Shown: positions 43,026 through 51,944 of the stretch, one piece after another | Position numbering within the stretch: the first letter of the stretch is position 1 | Layout: each line of letters begins with the position of its first letter | From: Candidatus Marinamargulisbacteria bacterium SCGC AAA071-K20 | Lineage (GTDB): Bacteria > Margulisbacteria > Marinamargulisbacteria > GCA-2716485 > AAA071-K20 | DNA length: 64,000 bases | Assembly (NCBI GenBank): GCA_003265975.1 | Contig: QFBU01000002.1 | Coordinates: forward strand, 11,447-75,446 | Reading direction: 5' to 3' | Notes under the pieces: generated by a model | What the model saw: the letters and a program-made list of their open reading frames with translations, nothing else | Database searches by the model: none | What the model was told of the DNA's origin: nothing | Made by a program: the position numbers and the translations under genes

Positions 43026-43466
43026 ATGAAATATTTACATACTATGGTTAGGGTTAAAGACTTGGAGGAATCGCTCCATTTTTATTCGACTATTTTAGGA
43101 TTGAAAGAAGTAAGACGAAAAGAAAGTGAAAAGGGGCGGTTTACCTTAGTATTTTTGGTCGCGCCTGATGATTTTGAGCGAGCTCAAAGTGAGGCAGCTC
43201 CTGTTTTGGAATTAACTTATAACTGGGATTCTGAAGACTATGAGGGTGGACGAAATTTTGGGCATTTGGCTTTTCAGGTTGATGATATCTATGATTTTTG
43301 CGAACAGTTACAATCTAAAGAAGTGACGATTAATCGACCTCCTAGAGATGGGTATATGGCGTTTATAAAATCTCCTGATGGAATTTCTATTGAGCTTTTA
43401 CAGGCGGGGGACAGGAAAAGTCCTGCGGAGCCTTGGGTTTCTATGAAAAACACTGGGGACTGGTGA
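43026..43466 (+). CDS. gloA: Lactoylglutathione lyase (glyoxalase I)
   Basis: Isomerises the methylglyoxal-glutathione hemithioacetal. 146 residues, two betaalphabetabetabeta modules. KYLHTMVRVKDLEESLHFY (metal His), LELTYNWDSEDYEGGRNFGH (Glu and His ligands) and IKSPDGISIELLQ (final Glu) are present, so the metal site is complete. YNW fits the Ni/Co-type bacterial enzyme. Confidence 0.95.
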   Translation: MKYLHTMVRVKDLEESLHFYSTILGLKEVRRKESEKGRFTLVFLVAPDDFERAQSEAAPVLELTYNWDSEDYEGGRNFGHLAFQVDDIYDFCEQLQSKEVTINRPPRDGYMAFIKSPDGISIELLQAGDRKSPAEPWVSMKNTGDW

Positions 43467-43481
43467 TTTTTTGAGGGTTCT

Positions 43482-43571
43482 CGTTATGAGAAGCATAACG
43501 ACGAAAAAGGTCTTATAGAGATAAGTGAGTTTATAAGTATGTTATGTTGTTATAATCCCCGTCGGGGATTA
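43482..43571. terminator. Two hairpins between convergent gloA and YeiH-type genes
   Basis: CGTTATG-AGAAG-CATAACG (43482-43500, extended by one T-A pair) and TAATCCCC-GTC-GGGGATTA (43553-43571, 8-bp stem with four GC pairs). Neither has a strong T-run, but their place between two converging genes suggests bidirectional transcription stops. Confidence 0.45.
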
Positions 43572-43577
43572 ATCTCT

Positions 43578-44567
43578 CTAAATTAAAATAATCCCTAAAA
43601 TAGTTAAGGCAGATATTAACCATAATGAAATTGCGAATAGAAACGCTTTTGTGTCTAGGTTCTTTATCATGTCTTTTGAAATCATCGATCCAATTAAAAA
43701 CAAAATAAATACTAGACCTTGTTTAGAGTAGCCTCCAATTATTTCGCCAAGCGGCTTTAATTGAGGAAAATACCAAGTGATGGCAATCATAGCTACAAAC
43801 CCAATAATGAACCAAGGACAGCTTAGTTTAGATGTGGCAGCGCCGTCTGTATCTTTACGGTTAACCATACTAATAACTAGAGTAACGGGAATGATAAATA
43901 GGGCTCTTGTTAGTTTGATTGTGGTTCCAATTTCTAATGCCTCTTGGCTAAATTGCATGGTAGCTCCTACCACCGAACTAGTGTCGTGTATGGCAAGTGC
44001 TGCCCATAAGCCAAATTGGTAACTTGATAGTTCTATTAACTGACCAATTAGTGGAAAAATACATAGGGCAATAGCGTTTAAAATAAATACTGTAGTTAAG
44101 GCATAGGTGATGTCTTTTTTTTTTGGATTAAGCGTTGGAATTACAGCGGCAATAGCGCTTCCCCCGCATATGGCTGTACCTACAGAAATTAGTAGGAATA
44201 GTTTTTTATCGACTCCAAATGCACGTCCTAAAATTGATCCCACTGTGAGAATGAATGCGATTGATCCAGTGATTATTCCAATTTGAGTGATAGAAAGCCC
44301 GCTTATTATAGACAAATTAATATTGGCACCTAGGCCTATAATTGAAAGTCCGAGTAGGATAGGGATCCACTTATTTGTTATTTTTGGTAGTGGGTTTGTT
44401 AATGTTAGTCCAAAGACTGCACCAACTACTAGGGCTATTATTGCCGATGGACTAATTATCAAGATGGCCAAAGAGATGAACACAAATGCTAGTTTTTTTG
44501 GCTCCAATAATGTAGGTATTAAAAGTGTTTTTTTACTTCTCATAGTTGTATTATTCCCATATTTCAT
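43578..44567 (-). CDS. YeiH/UPF0324-family membrane protein, putative sulfate exporter
   Basis: 329 residues with about nine to ten hydrophobic segments. ILLGLSIIGLGANINLSII, SVGTAICGGSAIAAVIPTL and AIHDTSSVVGATMQF are hallmarks of the YeiH family, some members of which export sulfate or related anions. ATG 44543 (MRSKKTLL) is an alternative start. Divergent from a CysB/YeiE-like LysR gene, the same pairing as yeiH-yeiE in E. coli, which supports both assignments. Confidence 0.9.
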   Translation of the reverse strand: MKYGNNTTMRSKKTLLIPTLLEPKKLAFVFISLAILIISPSAIIALVVGAVFGLTLTNPLPKITNKWIPILLGLSIIGLGANINLSIISGLSITQIGIITGSIAFILTVGSILGRAFGVDKKLFLLISVGTAICGGSAIAAVIPTLNPKKKDITYALTTVFILNAIALCIFPLIGQLIELSSYQFGLWAALAIHDTSSVVGATMQFSQEALEIGTTIKLTRALFIIPVTLVISMVNRKDTDGAATSKLSCPWFIIGFVAMIAITWYFPQLKPLGEIIGGYSKQGLVFILFLIGSMISKDMIKNLDTKAFLFAISLWLISALTILGIILI

Positions 44568-44651
44568 AAAATTTAATAATAGTAAAAATTAATATAGTAT
44601 AAATATATTTTATATTATGATAGACTTCTCCCATAATTGAAAGGAATTTCT

Positions 44652-45572
44652 ATGAATGGTTTAAATGCTTCGTTGTTGTCTACATTTGTATGTGTTGTTG
44701 AGCAAAAGAAAGTTTTAACAGCCTCAAAGGTTCTGAATTTAACGCAACCAGCAGTTACTACTCAAATTAGACAATTGGAGTCTCACTTAGGGGTCGTGTT
44801 GTTTACAAGATCAGTGAAAGGGATGGTTGTAACTTCTGCTGGAGAAACCTTATATAGTTATGCTAAAGACATACTATTATTGGTAGACGAAGCTGTCACT
44901 GAGGTGTCGAAGGGGTCTAAACTAAAAGGAACGCTTTCAATTATCGCTAGTTCTACTATTGGTTCTTATGTTTTACCGTCTATTTTGCATCAATTCTCGC
45001 TAGAGTATCCAGACCTAAAAATCACCCTTGAGTTAGGAAATACCCAAGATGTTATTGGGAGTATTTTAAAGGGCAAGCACTTTATGGGATTTATTGAAGG
45101 GGTCTCTAATCATCCACCGTTAACATTTAAGCCGTTTTTAGAAGACGAGCTTATTATGGTGTCATCTCCATTATTTCGTAAGAAAGTTAAGACTATTAAA
45201 GATTTGGAAAAGCTACCTATTATTTCTCGTGAATATGGGTCAGGGACAAGAGCCATTATTGAGCAACGCCTTAAAGATTTGGGACTGAGTATTAAAAAAA
45301 TGAAGTCGCAATTTGAGTTTGGTGGGACTGAGGCTATTAAGTCTGCGGTGATGGACAACTTAGGGGTGTCTATTTTGTCTAAATTTGCGGTGAGGTCTGA
45401 ACTTCAGTCTGGTCGATTGGTAGCTCTCCCTTTTAAAGGATTGATATTGAGCCGTGACTTTCAATGGGTGATGAACTCAAAAGACTTAACAGGTATCAAT
45501 AAGTTGTTTTTTGAATTTACCACGAAATTTGTTAAGACCGAAGACAGGTATGTCTCTTTTTATTCAATTTAA
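44652..45572 (+). CDS. LysR-family regulator (YeiE/CysB-like)
   Basis: 306 residues from ATG 44652, which follows AAAGGA at six bases; a TTG at 44637 would use that ribosome site as coding sequence. Winged helix ASKVLNLTQPAVTTQIRQLE and a binding domain with IIASSTIGSYVLPSIL and SREYGSGTRAIIEQRL, typical of the YeiE/CysB-type subgroup. Likely controls the divergent exporter gene; the AT-rich intergenic region holds TAATATA/TATATTA half-sites. Confidence 0.92.
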   Translation: MNGLNASLLSTFVCVVEQKKVLTASKVLNLTQPAVTTQIRQLESHLGVVLFTRSVKGMVVTSAGETLYSYAKDILLLVDEAVTEVSKGSKLKGTLSIIASSTIGSYVLPSILHQFSLEYPDLKITLELGNTQDVIGSILKGKHFMGFIEGVSNHPPLTFKPFLEDELIMVSSPLFRKKVKTIKDLEKLPIISREYGSGTRAIIEQRLKDLGLSIKKMKSQFEFGGTEAIKSAVMDNLGVSILSKFAVRSELQSGRLVALPFKGLILSRDFQWVMNSKDLTGINKLFFEFTTKFVKTEDRYVSFYSI

Positions 45573-45581
45573 CTGGTCTTT

Positions 45582-45731
45582 TTAAGCCGATTCTAAACCA
45601 GTAGAAATAGCGCCAATTGCGCCTAGTGCCAATGATTCCTTGGCGGTACTTTTTTGAAATGTAGTAGTAATTTTGTCACAATAATTACTCCTTTGACTTT
45701 GTTGAAGGTTGGCTGCAGTAGGTGAGTGCAT
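45582..45731 (-). CDS. 49-residue small protein with strong ribosome site
   Basis: Starts at ATG 45731, seven bases after a perfect AAGGAG, ends TAA at 45582. Hydrophilic N-terminal half (TAANLQQSQRSNYCDKITTT) with one cysteine, then a small-residue C-terminus (ESLALGAIGAISTGLESA) that could be a short amphipathic or membrane helix with GxxxG-like spacing. No family recognised. Sits alone between the LysR gene and tRNA-Arg. Too short for many gene finders. Confidence 0.55.
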   Translation of the reverse strand: MHSPTAANLQQSQRSNYCDKITTTFQKSTAKESLALGAIGAISTGLESA

Positions 45732-45847
45732 AGGGTTTCTCCTTATTTACAGTTAATCTTACTAGTTATCGTTATATAGGTGTATAAATTTCATTACTTA
45801 TTAAGTTTTCGATTAATTGCGTTAAACGGGGATTTAAAATGCTTTCT

Positions 45848-45924
45848 TGGTGTGCCCAGAGAGATTCGAACTCCCGACCTCGACATTCGTAGTGTCGCAT
45901 TCTATCCAGCTGAACTATGGGCAC
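45848..45924 (-). tRNA. tRNA-Arg(ACG)
   Basis: Full cloverleaf on the minus strand: acceptor GTGCCCA/TGGGCAC, D-arm with GG in the loop, anticodon arm CGACA-CTACGAA-TGTCG with anticodon ACG (A34 probably deaminated to inosine), T-arm GGGAG-TTCGAAT-CTCTC, discriminator A and an encoded CCA at 45848-45850. Reads CGU, CGC and CGA arginine codons. Confidence 0.96.
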
Positions 45925-46232
45925 CCAGACCAAGAATAGTACCAAATTAAGTGCGTTTGTTAAATCTCAAAGACTTTTTAGCTCAACGATAGTGTGCATT
46001 TTATGCTTAAAAAAAGTTCAAATGGAACCCGTTCCTTTTGGAGGTAGTTCAATTACTGGTGAACATAACATAAATTAAAGTAAAGTATTCGGTTTTTTCA
46101 ACTTACTTCAAGACACAAGTGCAGATTTGATAAATTCCGAAACAGGTGAGAATTTATAATTCTCGTGAATTGAGTGTTTAAACATGAGGGGGCTCTAGAA
46201 TTTATACCTCAAATTCTCTTGTTTGGATTTAT
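45925..46232. other. 308-base gap without a recognisable gene
   Basis: AT-rich. Contains GAGAATT-TAT-AATTCTC (46148-46164), a 7-bp inverted repeat without T-run. Short frames such as the one at 46023 (MEPVPFGGSS...) lack ribosome sites. I see no convincing gene; it may hold the promoter of the tRNA. Confidence 0.5.
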
Positions 46233-46949
46233 TTAGTTGAGTAAGGGTCTAATAAACGGGTTGTTTGTTTTTTCATGACCAATCGTAGTGTTTTTTCCAT
46301 GACCAGGCAAAATCAGCGTATCTTCAGGAAGCGTATATAGTTTTTCCTGAACACTTTTCACCAAATCTTGAGGGTTACTTAGTGGTAGGTCGGTTCGTCC
46401 CACAGACTCTCTAAAAAGAGCATCTCCAGAAAGACAAATATTAGAAGGCGCCTCCTGAGAAAAATCACCTAATAAGGTTGCATTTAGATTTTCAAAGTAC
46501 ATCGCGATATGACCTGGTGCGTGACCTGGTGTAAACAATAGTTTGGCGGAAATGGATCCAATATTAAATGTGTCCATATCGTCTAAATTAACATCAGCAT
46601 TAGGAATATTAAAATAGGAGCCCTCATCAAAGCCACTTTGTTTGGCATAATTTTCAATATTTTTACCTACGATCCATTCTTTAGAATGGTAATAAAGAGT
46701 GGGCGTTGGTTTCCCTTTTTTCTCTAGAAGTTCAAGTAAGGGCTTAACTGCCCCGCCATGGTCAATATGACAGTGAGTTAGAAAAATACTCTCAACGGTA
46801 TAATTATCTAAATCGACAGACTCTAAAATTAACTCTAGATCGGCTCCGGGGTCCACAAAGCAAATTATTTTTTCATCAACATTAATTAGTACTCTAGCGT
46901 TTTGTCCAAAGTGACTGACTGTTTTGGTGATAATTTGTAAATTATTCAA
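46233..46949 (-). CDS. Metallo-beta-lactamase-fold hydrolase (glyoxalase II-like)
   Basis: 238 residues. Metal-binding THCHIDHGG, then TPGHAPGHIAMYF, LLGDFSQEAPSN/LSGDALF and LPGHGKNTTIG make the family certain. Most similar to hydroxyacylglutathione-hydrolase-like proteins; the specific thioester is unknown. Starts with TTG overlapping the rfaE2 stop (TTGA), so it is the third gene of the heptose operon. Confidence 0.9.
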   Translation of the reverse strand: MNNLQIITKTVSHFGQNARVLINVDEKIICFVDPGADLELILESVDLDNYTVESIFLTHCHIDHGGAVKPLLELLEKKGKPTPTLYYHSKEWIVGKNIENYAKQSGFDEGSYFNIPNADVNLDDMDTFNIGSISAKLLFTPGHAPGHIAMYFENLNATLLGDFSQEAPSNICLSGDALFRESVGRTDLPLSNPQDLVKSVQEKLYTLPEDTLILPGHGKNTTIGHEKTNNPFIRPLLN

Positions 46950-47425
46950 GAGCCATAGACCTCAAGTATTTTATCAATGATGGTGCTAGTTGAGAGGCCA
47001 TCGACAAAAGGAAGAATCTTAACTTCTCCACCATAACCAATTACTACGGGGTATTCGGGAAGTGTGTCAAAGCTATAGTCTCCACCTTTAACGAAAATAT
47101 TTGGCTTGAGAGTGTTAATTGTTGAAATGGGTGTGTCTTCATCAAATAGAACAATTAGGTCAATGCTTTCTAGTGCAGAAAGAGTTTTAGCACGATATTT
47201 CTCAGCAACTATGGGTCGTTTGGGGCCTTTAATCGATTGTACAGATTTATCTGAATTGAGTCCCAACACTAAAAAATCGCCACAGCTTTTTGCATCTTGT
47301 AGGTAACTAGTGTGTCCTGCATGTAGGATGTCAAAGCATCCGTTTGTAAATACAATTTTTTTACCAAGCTCCTGCTGGTCTTTAATAATTGATTTAGCTT
47401 TTTCTAGAGTTTTAAGTTTAGGCAT
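46946..47425 (-). CDS. rfaE2: D-glycero-beta-D-manno-heptose-1-phosphate adenylyltransferase
   Basis: 159 residues, cytidylyltransferase-fold: FTNGCFDILHAGHTSYLQDA (HxGH) and LGLNSDKSVQSIKGPKRPI. Makes ADP-heptose for LPS inner core. In E. coli this domain is fused to the kinase (HldE); here they are separate, adjacent genes sharing one base. Confidence 0.95.
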   Translation of the reverse strand: MPKLKTLEKAKSIIKDQQELGKKIVFTNGCFDILHAGHTSYLQDAKSCGDFLVLGLNSDKSVQSIKGPKRPIVAEKYRAKTLSALESIDLIVLFDEDTPISTINTLKPNIFVKGGDYSFDTLPEYPVVIGYGGEVKILPFVDGLSTSTIIDKILEVYGS

Positions 47426-48405
47426 TATTTACTATCGCGTTTAATCACTTTTTTAATTTCTTCTAAAGTTGTCGTGGATGTACCTAATTTTCCTACAACA
47501 ACACTTGCTGCGTAATTGGCAATTCTTGCTGCGTCTTCAAAAGTACATTTTGCGGCTAGTGCTTGGGCTAGCGTTGCAATAACGGTGTCACCGGCTCCAG
47601 TAATATCAAATACTTCCTTAGCCATTGTTGGTATATCTATTTTCTCTTTTTCAGTGATCAAAGACATTCCTTTTTCAGAACGAGTCACAAGTAACGCTTT
47701 TAATTGAAGTTTTTTAATCAGACGTTTTCCTTCAATTTCGATGTCTTTTTCTTTCGTAACTTTCTTTTTGATAACAGTAGTAAATTCAGAAAAATTTGGA
47801 GTAAGTATAGTGGCGCCTTTATATTTTAAATAGTCATCGCCTTTAGGGTCTACTATTACGGTTTTTTTATGTTTTTTGGCAAGTTCAATAACACGTTTTA
47901 AAAAGGACCTGGTCATGGTGCCTTTTTGATAGTCAGATAGAAGTACCGACCCAATTCCCTTGATTTCCTCTTCAATTTTTGAAAAAAGTTTGTTTCGAGT
48001 TGCTAGTCTAACGTCGCTACTGTTTTCTCGGTCTACTCGAGCAACATGTTGTTGGTTGGCTATAATACGTGATTTTAAAATAGTAGGCTTTTCGAAATCT
48101 TGAACAATTCCTGAAATTTGAATTCCGGTTTGATTTAATATGCTGATGAGTTTTTCGCCGGAGCTGTCTTGGCCAACGGTACCAATTAGAATTGGCCTTC
48201 CTTGAAGGTGGTCGATATTAAAAGCGACGTTGCTGGCGCCACCAGGAACAAGTGTTGTTTTTGTTACTTTACATACAGGAACCGGGGCTTCGGGAGAGAT
48301 TCTCTTAACTTCACACCAATGATACTCGTCGAGCATGATGTCGCCGATAACCAGTATGGACTGTTTTTTGAGTGTATCACATTTATCTAGGAGTTTTTTT
48401 GACAT
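47425..48405 (-). CDS. rfaE1: D-glycero-beta-D-manno-heptose-7-phosphate kinase
   Basis: 326 residues, PfkB/ribokinase family. GDIMLDEYHWCEVKRISPEA and VPGGASNVAFNI near the start, and the anion-hole/catalytic DITGAGDTVIATLAQAL near the end. Phosphorylates heptose 7-phosphate. With rfaE2 it shows the cell makes heptose-containing LPS; the gmhA, gmhB and hldD genes are not in the window. Confidence 0.94.
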   Translation of the reverse strand: MSKKLLDKCDTLKKQSILVIGDIMLDEYHWCEVKRISPEAPVPVCKVTKTTLVPGGASNVAFNIDHLQGRPILIGTVGQDSSGEKLISILNQTGIQISGIVQDFEKPTILKSRIIANQQHVARVDRENSSDVRLATRNKLFSKIEEEIKGIGSVLLSDYQKGTMTRSFLKRVIELAKKHKKTVIVDPKGDDYLKYKGATILTPNFSEFTTVIKKKVTKEKDIEIEGKRLIKKLQLKALLVTRSEKGMSLITEKEKIDIPTMAKEVFDITGAGDTVIATLAQALAAKCTFEDAARIANYAASVVVGKLGTSTTTLEEIKKVIKRDSK

Positions 48406-48472
48406 ATTTTAATTATATCAAATTAGTAAATGGCGTACTAGGTAATAAGCTAAATCGTCAATAAATAAGGTG

Positions 48473-48738
48473 CTAAGCGGCTCCAGAACCGGTTCTTAGA
48501 CTGAAGTGATTGAATGCTTTTCGAACGTTTTGGAAACCCTTGTATTCTGGGGCATGTCCTGTTGTGGTAGGGTCAAACATTCCCTGACCTACATAACCAG
48601 TTTCTTGTTTGAAAAATAGTATGTTGTATATCAGAGCCGTCAAAAGTTATTACTCTAACTAGTCCATCTTCGTTTTTTTCTGTATTAAATAAAGGGTCAA
48701 GGGTGATTGCAAAGGCGTCTATAATTTTCTAAGAACAT
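48473..48738 (-). pseudogene. Frameshifted remnant of an unknown gene
   Basis: Two open stretches in different frames join smoothly: IIDAFAITLDPLFNTEKNED and GLVRVITFDGSDIQHTI in one, then FFKQETGYVGQGMFDPTTTG and HAPEYKGFQNVRKAFNHFSL in another, ending SGAA-stop at 48473. The switch occurs near the run of T/A at about 48612-48620. A possible ATG at 48738 (MFLEN) is in a third frame, suggesting another slip. No family recognised. Protein-like composition in the 370-base gap between rfaE1 and lepA. Confidence 0.6.
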
Positions 48739-48777
48739 AGCCTTAGACCTATAGAGTCTGATAGAATATCCAGTCCA

Positions 48778-50568
48778 ATGGCTAAAATGAGAAATTTTTG
48801 TATAATCGCCCACATTGACCACGGTAAATCTACCTTGTCAGATAGACTGATCCAAGAAACAAACACAGTCGCCGACAGAGACATGAAAGACCAGCTTCTA
48901 GACACCATGGACATTGAACGAGAGCGTGGTATTACCATTAAAATGCAAGCAGTTCGAATGGACTACAAGGCCAAAGACGGCGAAACATACATCTTAAATT
49001 TGATAGATACCCCTGGCCATGTTGACTTTAGCTACGAAGTATCTCGCTCACTTAACGCATGTGAAGGAGCACTCCTACTAGTAGACGCTGCTCAGGGCAT
49101 TGAAGCTCAAACACTAGCCAATTTTTATCTGGCGCTTGAACACGATCTGGAAATTATCCCAGTAATCAATAAAATTGACTTGCCTAACGCTGATGTTAAA
49201 AAGGTATCTGAAGAAATTGAACAGGTATTAGGAATCCCAGCAAATGAATGTATTTTGTCTAGTGCTAAGAATGGAATTGGAATGGAAGATATTCTTGAAG
49301 CAGTAATTAAAAAAGTGCCTGCACCAAAATTGTCAGATAATGATGTACTAAAAGCACTTATCTACGACGCTCATTATGACTCATACCGAGGTGTAATAAG
49401 TTATGTTCGTGTAAAAAGTGGATCCATAAAAAAAGGGCAACGCATTAAAATGATGTCCTTTGACAAGTCTATTGAAGTTTTAGAATGTGGTGTTTTTCGT
49501 CCTAAAATGACGCCACAACCTGAACTTAAAGATGGTTCTGTTGGATACGTAATATCTAGTATTAAAAATGTATCCGAAGCTAGGGTAGGAGACACTATTA
49601 CAGACGCAGTTCGTCCTGCTACTGAACCGTTACCTGGGTACAAAGAAGCCAAGCCTATGGTTTATTGTGGCTTTTACCCAATAGACACAGACCTACACAT
49701 TGAACTAAAAGATGCACTAGAAAAATTAAAGCTCAATGATGCCTCCTTACAATATGTTCCAGAATCATCTGCAGCATTGGGAAATGGTTTCAGATGTGGA
49801 TTTTTAGGCTTACTTCATATGGAAATTATCCAAGAACGTATAGAACGAGAATTTAATATAGATATCGTTGTAACTAGCCCAAACGTAACTTATAAAGTAA
49901 CAAAAACAAACGGTGAAGAATTAGAAATCGACAGTCCTAGCCAGTTTCCAGATGCATCAGAAATTGAAATTTCTTACGAGCCTTATGTTGGTCTTTCGGT
50001 AATTATGCCAAATGACTATATTGGTGTTGTAATGAAATTAGGCCAAGAGCATAGAGCCGAATACAAAAAGACAGAATATATTGATGCCGACAGACAAATG
50101 ATAACCTTTTCTGTGCCTCTTAATGAACTAATGCTTCAATTCTTTGATAAATTAAAATCGGGTACTAAAGGGTATGCCAGTATGGATTATTGGTTTGAAG
50201 ACTATCGCGCATCAAAACTAGTTAAAGTAAATATGATGATTAATTTAGAGCCTATTGATGCGTTATCGTTTATAGCGCATGTCGACAAGGCACCTATGTT
50301 TGGTCGGCAAATTGCTAAAAAATTAAAAGAAGTTATTCCTCGTCAAATGTTTGAAGTGGCTATTCAGGGGGCTATAGGCGGGAAAATTATTTGTAGAGAA
50401 TCGATAGGGGCGCTTAGAAAAAACGTAACGGCAAAGTGTTATGGTGGCGATATTTCACGTAAAAGAAAACTTCTTGAAAAACAAAAAGAAGGTAAAAAGA
50501 AAATGAAACAATTGGGTTCTGTAAGTGTTCCCAAAGACGCCTTTTTGTCAATTTTAAAACTGGATTAA
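48778..50568 (+). CDS. lepA: Elongation factor 4 (LepA)
   Basis: Ribosome-associated GTPase that can back-translocate ribosomes or aid initiation. 596 residues. G1 AHIDHGKSTLSDRL, switch RGITIKMQAV, G3 DTPGHVDFSYEV, G4 NKIDLPNAD, and the LepA-specific C-terminal domain (QGAIGGKIICRESI). No clear ribosome site before ATG 48778; ATG 48787 is a second option. Confidence 0.98.
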   Translation: MAKMRNFCIIAHIDHGKSTLSDRLIQETNTVADRDMKDQLLDTMDIERERGITIKMQAVRMDYKAKDGETYILNLIDTPGHVDFSYEVSRSLNACEGALLLVDAAQGIEAQTLANFYLALEHDLEIIPVINKIDLPNADVKKVSEEIEQVLGIPANECILSSAKNGIGMEDILEAVIKKVPAPKLSDNDVLKALIYDAHYDSYRGVISYVRVKSGSIKKGQRIKMMSFDKSIEVLECGVFRPKMTPQPELKDGSVGYVISSIKNVSEARVGDTITDAVRPATEPLPGYKEAKPMVYCGFYPIDTDLHIELKDALEKLKLNDASLQYVPESSAALGNGFRCGFLGLLHMEIIQERIEREFNIDIVVTSPNVTYKVTKTNGEELEIDSPSQFPDASEIEISYEPYVGLSVIMPNDYIGVVMKLGQEHRAEYKKTEYIDADRQMITFSVPLNELMLQFFDKLKSGTKGYASMDYWFEDYRASKLVKVNMMINLEPIDALSFIAHVDKAPMFGRQIAKKLKEVIPRQMFEVAIQGAIGGKIICRESIGALRKNVTAKCYGGDISRKRKLLEKQKEGKKKMKQLGSVSVPKDAFLSILKLD

Positions 50569-50570
50569 TT

Positions 50571-51944
50571 GTGACTTCTGTTCAGCAGAAATATAAGTGT
50601 GATTTTAATTACCTCTCACTTTTGGAAAGTTTTTGTGATGACCCGTATCTAGTTTGTTTAGATAGTTCCAGTGATGATTCCAAATATAGTCAGTTTTCAT
50701 ATATCGCCTTTGACCCATTTATGAAGATAGTGGTTGAAAACAAAACAACTAATATCATAAAAAAAAATCAATCCCCAGAGTCTTCACTAGAAAATCCATT
50801 TGACTTAATTAACACCTATTTAAAAAAATATAATGACTCCTCTTTAATCCCTTTTACCGCAGGAGCCATTGGCTATTTTTCTTATGAAGCAGCGCAGTAT
50901 TTAAACGACTTTACAGTCAAAAACAGGTCATTGGATTGCCCGGAAATTAACCTCGGATTTTACGACAAAGTATTTGTGTTTGATCATAAAAAAAATGAGT
51001 TATTTTTGTATGTCACCCAATTTTCTGAGCACTCATCCAACTTTGATATTAATGATTTTTTGTCAGATCTATCAATATCAAGTGCTAAGACTCAGCCTTA
51101 TAAAATTGAGGCCATAGAGTCAGAAACATCAAAAGAGTCATACTCCAAAAAAGTTAAAAGTATTAAGCAATACATTGAAAATGGCGATATATATCAAGCC
51201 AATTTAACCTGTAAATATTCAGGGGCTTTTTCTGGATCAATCCTTGGCTTGTACAAGATCTTAAGAAAGGTGTCCCCAGCGCCGTATTCTGCCTTTTTAA
51301 ACACTGGTTTTGGATCCATACTATCAAGCTCGCCAGAACTACTTTTAAGCTTAGAAGGCTCAACCCTAACTACGCGACCTATTAAAGGAACAATTTCTCG
51401 CGGGAGTACATTCAATGAAGATGAAAAGAATAAACAAACTCTAAAGTCATCACTAAAAGACAGGGCTGAACTATTAATGATAATAGACTTAGAACGAAAT
51501 GATTTATCGAAGGTGTGTTGTACTGGTTCCGTTAAAGTTTCCGAACTAATGAGTTTAGAGTCATACAAATATTTACATCATTTAGTATCCACTATTTCTG
51601 GTCGTTTAAAGTCAGAGTTATCGCAGATTGATGCTTTTAAAGCCGTATTTCCGGGGGGATCAATAACAGGTGCCCCAAAAATTAGAGCGACTGAAATCAT
51701 TCAAGATCTGGAAGAAACTAGTCGAAATAGTTATACTGGTTCAATAGGTTTTTTTAGTTTTGATGGTTCATTGAAATGTAACATTGCAATTAGGACCATG
51801 TATAAACATAATGAATCGATAAACTTTCATGTAGGTGGTGGCATTGTAGCCGACTCAAATGTCGACTCAGAATGGCAAGAGACGATAACGAAAGCAGAGG
51901 GTATGTTAATTGCCCTTAAGCAAGCAGAAAGGACAAACCAATGA
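50571..51944 (+). CDS. pabB: Aminodeoxychorismate synthase component I
   Basis: 457 residues, chorismate-binding family. The C-terminal half shows NGDIYQANLTCKYSG, SSSPELLL, TRPIKGTISRG, IDLERNDLSKVC, FPGGSITGAPKIRATEII and HVGGGIVADSNVDSEWQET. PabB is preferred to TrpE because pabC follows with a four-base overlap (ATGA). Starts at GTG 50571, two bases after lepA. Confidence 0.94.
   Translation: MTSVQQKYKCDFNYLSLLESFCDDPYLVCLDSSSDDSKYSQFSYIAFDPFMKIVVENKTTNIIKKNQSPESSLENPFDLINTYLKKYNDSSLIPFTAGAIGYFSYEAAQYLNDFTVKNRSLDCPEINLGFYDKVFVFDHKKNELFLYVTQFSEHSSNFDINDFLSDLSISSAKTQPYKIEAIESETSKESYSKKVKSIKQYIENGDIYQANLTCKYSGAFSGSILGLYKILRKVSPAPYSAFLNTGFGSILSSSPELLLSLEGSTLTTRPIKGTISRGSTFNEDEKNKQTLKSSLKDRAELLMIIDLERNDLSKVCCTGSVKVSELMSLESYKYLHHLVSTISGRLKSELSQIDAFKAVFPGGSITGAPKIRATEIIQDLEETSRNSYTGSIGFFSFDGSLKCNIAIRTMYKHNESINFHVGGGIVADSNVDSEWQETITKAEGMLIALKQAERTNQ

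Noticed and set aside
46148..46164. GAGAATT-TAT-AATTCTC as a terminator
   Set aside because: Seven weak AT-rich pairs without a T-run and not directly behind a gene.
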